Source: Marinobacter salinisoli
GTDB taxonomy: Bacteria > Pseudomonadota > Gammaproteobacteria > Pseudomonadales > Oleiphilaceae
DNA: 64,000 nt
Direction: 5' to 3'
Assembly (NCBI RefSeq): GCF_017301335.1
Contig: NZ_CP071247.1
Location: forward strand, 248,001-312,000
Within the stretch, counting starts at the first letter, position 1; each line of letters begins with the position of its first letter. Shown here one piece after another: positions 44,115 through 52,434 of this stretch. Under the pieces are notes generated by a model. The model made no database searches. It was not told the DNA's origin and was given only the letters and a program-made list of their open reading frames with translations. A program made the position numbers and the translations under genes.

Positions 44115-46597
44115 CCGCAACCGCCATGGGCAATCCCAGCATCCAGCCAGAGGTGCGCGAGGCCATCCAGCATGCCTGTGACAGCATCGCGCCGACCTGG
44201 CCCCTGGACCGTATGATTGCCGTCAACCCCTACTGGCAGCAGGTACACCAGCCGTTCAGCGAGGTCGCAGCGACGCTGGATCGATTGGCGGGCTCCCCGA
44301 TGGCAATGCCGATGCGCTATTACCGCAACCTCTGGCAGGCCGGGGTTATTCAGCGCGATCACCTGAACCAGTGCCTTGCCGAGCAGTCGTCGGCGCTGAG
44401 CGTTGAGGCAATGATTGAAGCGCTCGAGGAACCGGGTGCGGAACCCACTCCGGCACCGCTGCTTTGCGATGCCCTGGACCAACAGCGGGACCTGCTTCAC
44501 GAGCCGGCGTGGTGTGACACCATCACCCACCAGATCGCCCAGTTCTGCGCCGCCTATTTCGACCGGGAGCAGGCCGACTGGCACCCGAATCAGAGCGCGG
44601 AGCTGTACAGCGCCTGGCGCCACACCCTCAGCCAGGACCACAGCGTGGCCCTGCTGATGAAGGCGCCAGACATCCCCCGCAGGGCCCGGGCACTGGCCGA
44701 AGACCCGGAAACCCGGATCCAACAGGCGCTGGAACAACTGGCGCCAGAGCCTGAACAATGGCCGGCCTACCTGCAGGCGGTTCTTCTTCGAATCAGTGGC
44801 TGGGCCTCAGGCTGTGCTTACCGCCGCTGGCAGGCTCGCCTGGAAGGTGGCGACGACCACACGCTGATCGATCTGCTGGCGATCAGGTTGAGCTGGGAAA
44901 GCCTGATTGATGACGGCAAGCGGCATCCGGGATCGGTGTTCAATCGCTGGCACAGCGCGTGGCTTGAGCACTTTCAGGCCGAAGACCGAGCGGATCGCGT
45001 GATCCGCCAGCTCTGGCAACGGGCCCACGAAATCAGTTACCAGCAGACTCTCTTCCAAGCTCTGGCCGCGCACCCGTCGGAGCCGGTGTCGCAGACCTCA
45101 CCCGATGTTCAGGCGGTATTCTGTATCGATGTGCGCTCAGAGGTGTTCCGGCGTCATCTGGAGGGCCAATCCAAACACATCCAGACCTCGGGGTTCGCCG
45201 GCTTTTTCGGCCTGCCGATCAGCTACCGGCCTCTGGGCACTGAGGCCCGCCGGCCACAGCTGCCGGGCTTGCTGGCTCCGGCCCTGGACATTACGGACAC
45301 GACCGGCGATCCGGCGGCTGACGACCAGCTGGTGCAACAGCGTCAGCAATCGTTGAAAAACCGTCTGAACTGGCGCGCATTCACCTCGGTTCCTGCATCG
45401 GCCTTTACCCTGGTGGAAACCCTCGGGCTTGGCTACGTGTCCAAACTGATCAAGCGCAGTGCCCCGGGTGCTGGCGGGATGAAAAAGGAACACGGGTGGT
45501 CCTCAGGCTCCGATCACACGGCCAGGCCGAGCCTGATTACTGCGCTGGGTAATGACCTGGAAGCCAAGACAGACTTGGCAACCCGGGTGCTGAAAGGCAT
45601 GAATCTGACCCGGGACTTCGCGCCTCTGGTGCTGCTGGTGGGCCACGGAAGCCAGACCGAAAACAACCCCCAGCGGGCTGGTCTGGATTGCGGTGCCTGC
45701 TGCGGCCAAACCGGTGAGGTGAACGCCAGGGCGCTGGCCGCACTGCTGAACGATACCGAGGTGCGCCTGGCGCTGCGACACAACGGCATTAATGTGCCGG
45801 GGGATACCTGGTTCATCGCCGGGCTGCATAACACCACCACCGATGAGGTCACGCTGTTCGATACCGGTGAGACGCCGGCAGCATTAACCGCAAAGCTGGG
45901 CACACTGACCGATCAGCTTGCCGCTGCCGGGCAGGCGGCCCGCAGGGAACGGGCATCGGCACTGGGTCTGAAGCACCTGGAAGACAGCCCCGAAAAACTG
46001 CACAAGGCGGTGAAACGGCGCGCCAATGACTGGGCCCAGACCCGGCCGGAATGGGGGCTGGCGAACAACGCCGCGTTTGTGGTGGCGCCGCGGGCACGAA
46101 CCCGCGGGCTGCCCCTGTATGGCCGAAGCTTTCTGCACGATTACGACCATCACACCGATCCCGGAGGCGAACTGCTGGAGCAGATCATGACCGCGCCGAT
46201 GGTTGTCACCCACTGGATCAACATGCAGTACTACGCCTCCACCGTGGACAACCAACGCTACGGCAGTGGCAACAAAACCCTGCATAACGTGGTCGGCGGG
46301 CGGCTCGGCGTGTTTGAAGGCAACGGCGGCGACCTGCGCATTGGCCTGGCGTGGCAATCCATTCACGATGGCGAAGAGTTCCGGCACGAGCCGCTGCGGC
46401 TGACGGTCGTGATCAATGCGCCGAGGGCGTCGATTGAACGGGTAATGGCCAAGCACGAGGTTGTTAGACAGCTGGTGAATAACCGGTGGCTGTACCTGGC
46501 CCGCATGGAAGGCGATGACGTTGAGATCTATCAGCCTGGCACCGCGCAGCCCTGGTGTCTGAGTGCGACCGGCCTGCCCGCCCGAAACCAGATGTAA
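44111..46597 (+). CDS. dabA: DabA: beta-carbonic-anhydrase-like subunit of the DAB complex (DUF2309)
   Basis: An 828-residue DUF2309 protein. The zinc site expected for DabA is complete: Cys338 and Asp340 (AVFCIDVRSEVFRRHLE), His512 (LLVGHGSQTENNP) and Cys527 (GLDCGACCG). The spacings of 174 and 15 residues nearly equal those of the Halothiobacillus protein as I recall it. DabA hydrates CO2 at the cytoplasmic face while DabB couples it to the ion gradient. The start ATG 44111 overlaps dabB. In a lipid-making heterotroph it likely supplies bicarbonate to carboxylases. Confidence 0.95.
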   Translation: MTATAMGNPSIQPEVREAIQHACDSIAPTWPLDRMIAVNPYWQQVHQPFSEVAATLDRLAGSPMAMPMRYYRNLWQAGVIQRDHLNQCLAEQSSALSVEAMIEALEEPGAEPTPAPLLCDALDQQRDLLHEPAWCDTITHQIAQFCAAYFDREQADWHPNQSAELYSAWRHTLSQDHSVALLMKAPDIPRRARALAEDPETRIQQALEQLAPEPEQWPAYLQAVLLRISGWASGCAYRRWQARLEGGDDHTLIDLLAIRLSWESLIDDGKRHPGSVFNRWHSAWLEHFQAEDRADRVIRQLWQRAHEISYQQTLFQALAAHPSEPVSQTSPDVQAVFCIDVRSEVFRRHLEGQSKHIQTSGFAGFFGLPISYRPLGTEARRPQLPGLLAPALDITDTTGDPAADDQLVQQRQQSLKNRLNWRAFTSVPASAFTLVETLGLGYVSKLIKRSAPGAGGMKKEHGWSSGSDHTARPSLITALGNDLEAKTDLATRVLKGMNLTRDFAPLVLLVGHGSQTENNPQRAGLDCGACCGQTGEVNARALAALLNDTEVRLALRHNGINVPGDTWFIAGLHNTTTDEVTLFDTGETPAALTAKLGTLTDQLAAAGQAARRERASALGLKHLEDSPEKLHKAVKRRANDWAQTRPEWGLANNAAFVVAPRARTRGLPLYGRSFLHDYDHHTDPGGELLEQIMTAPMVVTHWINMQYYASTVDNQRYGSGNKTLHNVVGGRLGVFEGNGGDLRIGLAWQSIHDGEEFRHEPLRLTVVINAPRASIERVMAKHEVVRQLVNNRWLYLARMEGDDVEIYQPGTAQPWCLSATGLPARNQM

Positions 46598-46625
46598 CAA
46601 GCGCAAAACCTGACCGTGGTCACAC

Positions 46626-46646
46626 CTGGGGCATCAGACGCCCCAG
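46626..46646 (+). other. Hairpin after dabA
   Basis: CTGGGGC (46626-46632) and GCCCCAG (46640-46646) form a perfect 7-bp stem with a 7-base loop, 29 bases after dabA. There is no T run, so it may stabilise the mRNA end or be a weak or Rho-assisted terminator. Confidence 0.45.
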
Positions 46647-46746
46647 CCATTGCCAGGTTTGAGAGCTTCCGCCAGCTTTCACGGCGAACAAACGGGTACG
46701 CTCGGGCTTTGAATGATTACCTCAGCCAAAGGACCGGGCACCCTCC

Positions 46747-48321
46747 ATGACCCCACAGCCGAACCAGTCATCGCATCCGTCGTCGCCAGCGCCATCTCTC
46801 ACCCGCACCACGCTGTCGGGCAAACGTATTCTGTTGACGGGAACCACCGGCTTCCTGGGCAAGGTCATACTCGAGAAGCTGATTCGGGACGTGCCGGATC
46901 TTGGCGAACTGGTGCTGCTGATTCGTGGCAACCGCAAATACCCCTGCGCCAAGGCCCGCTTTCACGCCGAAGTGGCAACCTCCTCCGTGTTCGATCGCCT
47001 GCGCGAAACCGAACCGGCACGCCTGAACACCTTTCTGGATCAACGCATTCAGTGTGTCGGCGGGGAGATCACCCAGCCACGCTTTGGCATGGAACAGGAT
47101 GACTACCAGGCACTGACGCAATCCGTCGACGTGGTCATCAACTCAGCGGCGTCGGTCAATTTCCGCGAAGCCCTCGACACCGCGCTTTCCATCAACGCCA
47201 TGTGCCTGCATAACCTTGCGGATTTTGCCGAGGATGCCGGGCAAATCCCGGTCATCCAGATTTCCACCTGCTACGTTAACGGCTACAACCGCGGCAGCAT
47301 TGCAGAGAGCGTGGCGCCACCCACCTCCGGTCTGATCCCCCGAGATGCCAACGGTCACTTCGCCGTGGAAAGCACCCTGGTGACCCTGCGACAACAATGC
47401 GATGCGCTGAAAGAACGCATTACCGAGCCAGAGGCACTCGCGGAAGCCCTCACAGAGCTGGGCCAGCGCGAAGCACACCGCTATGGCTGGGGCGACACCT
47501 ACACCTTCACCAAATGGCTGGGAGAGCAGATTCTGCTGAATCGGCTGAAAGGCAGAACCCTCACCATCGTGCGGCCATCGGTAATCGAAAGCTGCCTGCA
47601 GGGGCCCAGGCCGGGCTGGATTGAGGGGGTGAAAGTGACCGATGCCATCCTGCTGGCATACGCACGGGGCAAGGTGTCCCTGTTTCCCGGCCGCAAAGCG
47701 GGCGTTGTCGATATCATTCCGGCCGATCTGGTTGCCAATGCAGTCATCCTGAGCGTGGCCGAGGCGCTGCGCGAGCCGGGACAATCGCGCATCTACCAGA
47801 GCTGTAGCGGCACCCAGAATCCGCTGATCGTCCGTGACTATGTGCCCACCATCTGTGGCGAAGTGAAGGACAACTGGCAAAAGTACCCGCACCTGACCCG
47901 AAAGGGGCCAAAAAAGCAGATGACGCTGGTGAATAAGCATCTGTTCGTGGCCCTGATTCAGGTGCTGCGAGGTGTGTTCACGGTCGCCGACCGCTTGCGT
48001 CTGCGCACAGCCAACAACAAGTCGAAGGCGCTTGAGGCCGTAGAAACCACCCTCAAACTCACGCGCATCTACAGCACCTACACCAGCCCTAACTACGTGT
48101 TCAGCAGTGACCGCCTGATGGCCCTCGCGGCAAAGATGGGAGAGGCCGACCAGAGCCTGTTCCCGGTGGATGCGGCGCTGATCGACTGGCACGAGTACTT
48201 CACCAAAATTCACGTAGCCGGGCTCAACCAATACGGCCTGGAAGAGCGTAAAGTGACGCCGCCACGCCCCGCCCAAACAACCACCGCCACCGAAGACGTG
48301 GCCGACACAACGCCGGCCTGA
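46747..48321 (+). CDS. Fatty acyl-CoA reductase (alcohol-forming), Marinobacter type
   Basis: A 524-residue extended-SDR enzyme. NAD(P)H site GTTGFLG begins near residue 32; catalytic Tyr252 and Lys256 lie in YTFTKW; substrate-domain segments include INSAASVNFREALDTALSINAMCL, VIQISTCYVNGYNRG, and RPSVIESCLQGPRPGWIEGVKV. The C-terminal male-sterility/FAR_C domain ends VFSSDRLMALAAKMGEADQSLFPVDAALIDWHEYF. The sequence closely resembles the roughly 512-residue Marinobacter acyl-CoA reductase I remember, which reduces acyl-CoA to fatty alcohol. With the wax ester synthase at 6931 it could complete wax ester synthesis. Confidence 0.93.
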   Translation: MTPQPNQSSHPSSPAPSLTRTTLSGKRILLTGTTGFLGKVILEKLIRDVPDLGELVLLIRGNRKYPCAKARFHAEVATSSVFDRLRETEPARLNTFLDQRIQCVGGEITQPRFGMEQDDYQALTQSVDVVINSAASVNFREALDTALSINAMCLHNLADFAEDAGQIPVIQISTCYVNGYNRGSIAESVAPPTSGLIPRDANGHFAVESTLVTLRQQCDALKERITEPEALAEALTELGQREAHRYGWGDTYTFTKWLGEQILLNRLKGRTLTIVRPSVIESCLQGPRPGWIEGVKVTDAILLAYARGKVSLFPGRKAGVVDIIPADLVANAVILSVAEALREPGQSRIYQSCSGTQNPLIVRDYVPTICGEVKDNWQKYPHLTRKGPKKQMTLVNKHLFVALIQVLRGVFTVADRLRLRTANNKSKALEAVETTLKLTRIYSTYTSPNYVFSSDRLMALAAKMGEADQSLFPVDAALIDWHEYFTKIHVAGLNQYGLEERKVTPPRPAQTTTATEDVADTTPA

Positions 48322-48368
48322 GCGCCCGCAACAGGATTCGGTACAACAACAATAAGCGTGGTAACGGC

Positions 48369-49025
48369 ATGACCAAGGACAAATACTGGCTGATGGGCCC
48401 GGTTTACGATGCGTTGAGCTGGGTCTTTGCTGGCAATTCCATTTACCAGTGCAAGTGCAGCATGCTGAACGAGCCCTGGCTCAAACCAGGTGACAGAGTG
48501 CTTTTCGCCGGTGTCGGTCACGGGAAAGAAGCCATCTACGCCGCCGAGCGGGGCGCGAAAGTGACCGTGGTGGATTTGTCCGAAGCGATGCTCAGCAAGT
48601 TCCGGGACGCGGTAGCCAAGACCGGCAAAGACCTCGATGTGCGCATCATCCACGCCGATATCTTCAAGGTGGAAGAGTTCGGCGAGTACGACATGGTGAC
48701 CGGCAATTTCTTCTTTAACCTGTTCCCGCGGGAGATGATTCCCGAAGTGCTCGACCACCTCAAAAAGCTGGCTCGAAAGGACGGCTACATCGTCATCAGT
48801 GATTTCGCCTACCCCCAGGGCAACCCGCTGGCCAAGCTGTTCAAGAACGCTTACTGGTACACCGCCATCCTGATCTTTTGGGCAACCACCGGCGCGGCCA
48901 TTCACCCGGTCTACGACTACCGGCATTACATGGTACAAGCCGGCCTTAAAATGCGGGATCTCAAACACACGCCCTTCCTCGGCATCAACGCCTACACCTC
49001 CATGTTGGGGCAACGCCTCTCCTGA
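48369..49025 (+). CDS. Class I SAM-dependent methyltransferase
   Basis: A 218-residue methyltransferase. Motif I is VLFAGVGHGKEAIYAAERGAKVTVVDLSEAML (about residues 44-75), motif II HADIFKVEEFGEYDMVTGNFFFNLF, and motif III LKKLARKDGYIVISDF. A hydrophobic segment near 155-175 (YWYTAILIFWATTGAAIHPVY) suggests membrane association or a lipid substrate. It lies 47 bases after the acyl-CoA reductase and may be co-transcribed. The motif VGHG rather than the usual GxGxG is a mild variant. Substrate unknown. Confidence 0.88.
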   Translation: MTKDKYWLMGPVYDALSWVFAGNSIYQCKCSMLNEPWLKPGDRVLFAGVGHGKEAIYAAERGAKVTVVDLSEAMLSKFRDAVAKTGKDLDVRIIHADIFKVEEFGEYDMVTGNFFFNLFPREMIPEVLDHLKKLARKDGYIVISDFAYPQGNPLAKLFKNAYWYTAILIFWATTGAAIHPVYDYRHYMVQAGLKMRDLKHTPFLGINAYTSMLGQRLS

Positions 49026-49139
49026 GACCACGGCGGGGCAGCGCCTGGGTCAAAACGGCGCCTGGCCAAACAGTATGACCTGACACGCCAGTGCCGCTAA
49101 GCTGAAGGGCATGCCCGAGACAACAACGGACACCGCCCC

Positions 49140-49739
49140 ATGGCCCAGAGTCAAACACCTGCCAGTCTGACCGACCTGCTGAAGCGCCTCCGGGACAATA
49201 CTCGGGGCCAGCAGCAGGTTTCCATCGGCGACCTGCTGGACGCGGTGGGCCAGCGCTCGTTCGGCCCGGTCGTGCTCATCGCCGGCCTGCTGACCCTCGC
49301 CCCGCTGATTGGTGACATTCCCGGGGTACCTACCCTGCTCGGACTGCTCGTGCTGCTGACTCTCGGCCAGCTGCTGTTCCAGCGCCCCGCCATCTGGATA
49401 CCCTCGCAGTTGTCCAACCGCCAGCTGGCGCGAGACAAACTCGAGAACGGCCTCGACTGGATGGACAGGCCGGCACGCTTTATCGATCGCTGGACCAGCC
49501 AGCGGCTGACCTGGCTGGTGCGCGGGCCCGGGCGCTATCTCACGGCACTGATCTGCATGCTGGTTGCGGCCGCCCTACCGGCCATGGAACTGGTGCCATT
49601 CAGCGCCAATGGCGGAGGGCTGGCCCTGACACTTTTCGGGATTGCCCTGGTGGCGGACGACGGGCTGTTCGCCCTGCTCGGCATCCTGTTCACCGGCGGG
49701 ACCCTGTGGATAGTCATTTCCGGCCTAATGGGTTTATGA
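49140..49739 (+). CDS. ExoD family protein
   Basis: A 199-residue protein with the ExoD layout: amphipathic N-terminus (SLTDLLKRLRDNTRGQQQVSIGDLLDAVGQRSFGPVVLIAGLL), then four hydrophobic segments including the Pro/Gly pair IGDIPGVPTLLGLLVLLTLGQLL and a C-terminal pair after LARDKLENGLDWMDRPAR. ExoD was named for a rhizobial exopolysaccharide phenotype; its molecular role is not known. Inner-membrane location expected. Confidence 0.88.
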   Translation: MAQSQTPASLTDLLKRLRDNTRGQQQVSIGDLLDAVGQRSFGPVVLIAGLLTLAPLIGDIPGVPTLLGLLVLLTLGQLLFQRPAIWIPSQLSNRQLARDKLENGLDWMDRPARFIDRWTSQRLTWLVRGPGRYLTALICMLVAAALPAMELVPFSANGGGLALTLFGIALVADDGLFALLGILFTGGTLWIVISGLMGL

Positions 49740-49825
49740 TGCCGGCCGATAACGATGGCAGCGAATGATCAACCCGTAAAAGCTCCTGTACCCGTGAGCG
49801 TTAGTACCAGAAAGGATCCAGCGGT

Positions 49826-50713
49826 ATGTCCAGCACTATCAAACAGCCCCAGAAACTGCTCTTGTTCCGCCTCTCCGGCACTCGCCTCTTTGGCTTCGGC
49901 ACGCTCAAAATTCGGGAAATCCTGCCCTTCATGCGTCTGAACCGGCTGCCCCACAGCCACCCATCGGTGATTGGCACCGCCAGTTTCCGGGGTTCCACAG
50001 TTCCGGTGATCGACATGGCAGCGGCCGTTGGCCAGCAGCCGCTGAGTCAGGAAGAGCGCCAGCAAGGCTCCATCATCATTGCCGATGTCCAGCGCCAGGA
50101 AATCGGTTTCCTGGTCCGCGGCGTGGAACAGATTATCGAGGCAAACTGGAAACAGGTCCTGCCGCCGCCGAAGAGCCTGGGCAAGCGCGCCTTCATCACC
50201 GGCCTGCTGGACGTCGACGGAGACATTATCCAGCTGCTGGATGTGGAGCTTCTGCTGGCGACGGTGTACCCGGAGTCGCTGGCACCGGACGTGGTTACGC
50301 TGGAAGACGGTGAACAAGCTGCACTGGCGCGCCTGAACATCCTGCTGGTGGACGACTCTCACGTGGCCCGCAAGCAACTCTCCGATGCACTGGACAACCT
50401 GGGGGTGAGCTATCAGGTCACGGCCAAGGGCGATGAAGCCATGCACATGCTGGTGCGGGACGATGAACTCGAGTGCCCCGTCGACATCCTGGTGAGCGAT
50501 ATCGAGATGCCCGGGCTGGACGGCTACGAGTTAACGTTCAACGTGCGCAATCACAGCGGCCTGAAGCAGCCCTACATTATCCTGCACACCTCGCTGAACA
50601 GCGAAATGAGCCTGAGTTACGCCAATCAGGTCGGCGCCAATGAAGCGCTCACCAAGTTTGATGCGGAAGAATTGCTGCGTGCCATGCTAAGGGGTGCCCA
50701 CGCGACAGGCTGA
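49826..50713 (+). CDS. cheV: CheV chemotaxis coupling protein (CheW-REC)
   Basis: A 295-residue protein. An N-terminal CheW domain (residues 8-150: LLFRLSGTRLFGFGTLKIREILPFMRLNRLPHSHPSVIGTASFRGSTVPVIDMAAAVG) precedes a receiver domain (about 168-290: NILLVDDSHVARKQLSDALDNLGV, phospho-acceptor Asp225 in VSDIEMPGLDGYEL, HTSLNSEMSLSYANQVGANEALTKF with the conserved Lys). CheV couples chemoreceptors to CheA and is tuned by phosphorylation. No other chemotaxis genes are adjacent. ATG 49826 follows AGAAAGGA. Confidence 0.95.
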   Translation: MSSTIKQPQKLLLFRLSGTRLFGFGTLKIREILPFMRLNRLPHSHPSVIGTASFRGSTVPVIDMAAAVGQQPLSQEERQQGSIIIADVQRQEIGFLVRGVEQIIEANWKQVLPPPKSLGKRAFITGLLDVDGDIIQLLDVELLLATVYPESLAPDVVTLEDGEQAALARLNILLVDDSHVARKQLSDALDNLGVSYQVTAKGDEAMHMLVRDDELECPVDILVSDIEMPGLDGYELTFNVRNHSGLKQPYIILHTSLNSEMSLSYANQVGANEALTKFDAEELLRAMLRGAHATG

Positions 50714-50767
50714 TCCGTCAGATCCCGCGCCTTGACCAGAGCCGACCCGGCTGCCGTTGGCGTTGCG

Positions 50768-51631
50768 CTACAGGAGTCGGGTCAAGGCACTGAGCGCGTC
50801 GTTGAGAACGGCTTCGTCAGCCACATGCAGGCCCGGGTGCTGGGCTAACCGAATGGCATACCACAGCAGGCTCAGATAGCGATACACCACCCGGCCGTGA
50901 CAGACCCGCTCGCGATCCAGACCGGTCACCGGCCGCGCCAGATAGCGTTCGAGAAAGCGGTTCTGCTGGCGCTCATCCAACCGGTGTTCCTCGACAATCA
51001 GCGCGATATCGAAAAACGGGTCTCCCATGGCCGCGTATTCCCAATCTATCGCACAGAGTGCCTTGCGCTGATTGAGCAACAGATTCCCCGCAACCAGGTC
51101 ATTGTGACAAAGCCTCAGGCTATCGCAGAGCCGGGCGGCCGCGGCGAGATGATCATCCACGCGGTCCCTCACGCCGACCAACTCGCTATAAAACTCGGCG
51201 CTGGAATCGACCGCACGCCAGTAAGTTTCGGCTTTGTGTCGGTAATCCAGGCGCCCCCGGATCTCGGGCAGTGCATGAATATCGGCGGTAAGCCTGGCGA
51301 GTAATTCCAGGTGCTCGGGTTGATCCGGCTGACAGGCGTCGCCGTCGATAAACTCGGTGACCAGATAGCGGTGCTGCGGATCGCAGTGGACAAGCGGAGC
51401 GCATAGCCCCGCGTGGCTCGCACAGGTCAGCGCCTGCGCTTCTGCCGAACGGTTGATATCCAGGGTGGCGCTGTCGTGGGCATTGAGCCGCAGGACCAGT
51501 CTTTCGCCGCCCGCGGCCAGCAAATAACTGCGATTGGTCAAGCCCCCGGGCAGTGATCGGATCACTTGCGGTTCGCGGGTGCTCCAGGTTGGCCAGTCGG
51601 CCGGGATAATGTCACGTGAAGGCTGAGGCAT
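50768..51631 (-). CDS. Choline/aminoglycoside kinase-like phosphotransferase (APH family)
   Basis: A 287-residue kinase-fold protein. N-lobe GGLTNRSYLLAAGGERLVLRLN, catalytic loop LCHNDLVAGNLLLN (Brenner motif HNDxxxxN, about residues 195-208) and metal motif IDWEYAAMGDPFFDIA. It matches choline-kinase-like/LicA proteins that phosphorylate small alcohols. ATG 51631 (MPQPSRD) is chosen over upstream codons in a longer frame. It is the last gene of the long minus-strand cluster, but a 110-base gap separates it from the preceding gene, so operon membership is uncertain. Confidence 0.85.
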   Translation of the reverse strand: MPQPSRDIIPADWPTWSTREPQVIRSLPGGLTNRSYLLAAGGERLVLRLNAHDSATLDINRSAEAQALTCASHAGLCAPLVHCDPQHRYLVTEFIDGDACQPDQPEHLELLARLTADIHALPEIRGRLDYRHKAETYWRAVDSSAEFYSELVGVRDRVDDHLAAAARLCDSLRLCHNDLVAGNLLLNQRKALCAIDWEYAAMGDPFFDIALIVEEHRLDERQQNRFLERYLARPVTGLDRERVCHGRVVYRYLSLLWYAIRLAQHPGLHVADEAVLNDALSALTRLL

Positions 51632-51741
51632 GGTGTCGCTTCGGGCCGAAGAGCGGAGGTTGGCCGGCTTGCCGCATGCAGCGGGAGCCCAGAATCCCTC
51701 TGAATTCTGCCTGAACGACGCCGTGAAGCACAGTCCCCGGC

Positions 51742-52419
51742 TTAAAGCCGGAACCAGTTCTGCTTGATGGTTTCGTAATCGTCGTCCGAAATAACGCCTT
51801 CCTTCGCCAACCGGCGCATTTCGGCTACCGCCAGGGGAATGCGCCCTTTGCCTTCCGGCAGCTGGCTTTGCCCCCGGTTGATGCCCTTGCACACGGCATC
51901 AACAAACGCGATCACCCTCGCCTCTTCATTGGTCATGGCGTCAACGCGGAACAGAACCACGTTGCTGTTCAGCGCCCGAAACTCAAAGTAATGGTTGCGC
52001 CAGCGCCAGGCGCCGACCATCAACAGCAGCCCCGTCAGTATCGGGGCCAGCAGCCAAGCGGGCGACGACGGCACCAGGGAATGGATCGCAGCCGGGATGG
52101 TCAGCAGACAGATCGCGGCAAACCAGAGCCCGTAGCGGTAGTTCTTTACCTCTCGCGGCTGCGGATCCACAAACGTCAGGTCCAGTACCTGCTGCGGCAG
52201 CTCTTTTTTCCGGCGATGGGTGTTGATCGCCAGGTAATGGCCGTTGAAACGCTGGAACAGGGTGCTGGTTTTCTTCCGCAGCAGGGTCTGGCGGAACTTG
52301 CCGTCCACCCGCCATTGCTCCCGGGGGGGAATTTCCCAGCCCTGACGCTGCAGGTCAAAGCTGGGGAGGTTCAGGGAGTCCAGATTGATGTTGTCGGTGT
52401 GTTCAACTGCAAGGCTCAC
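51742..52419 (-). CDS. Hypothetical protein with two TM helices and a SHOCT-like C-terminus
   Basis: A 225-residue protein. Two hydrophobic helices (about 95-115 GLWFAAICLLTIPAAIHSL, and 120-138 AWLLAPILTGLLLMVGAWRW) separate a cytosolic N-terminal domain (FNGHYLAINTHRRKKELPQQVLDLTFVDP) from a C-terminal part. The C-terminal 30 residues (AVAEMRRLAKEGVISDDDYETIKQNWFRL) resemble a short SHOCT-type oligomerisation motif. It starts 15 bases after the dihaem lipoprotein gene ends, so it is likely in the same operon. Confidence 0.75.
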   Translation of the reverse strand: MSLAVEHTDNINLDSLNLPSFDLQRQGWEIPPREQWRVDGKFRQTLLRKKTSTLFQRFNGHYLAINTHRRKKELPQQVLDLTFVDPQPREVKNYRYGLWFAAICLLTIPAAIHSLVPSSPAWLLAPILTGLLLMVGAWRWRNHYFEFRALNSNVVLFRVDAMTNEEARVIAFVDAVCKGINRGQSQLPEGKGRIPLAVAEMRRLAKEGVISDDDYETIKQNWFRL

Positions 52420-52434
52420 GAACCAGTACCTTTC

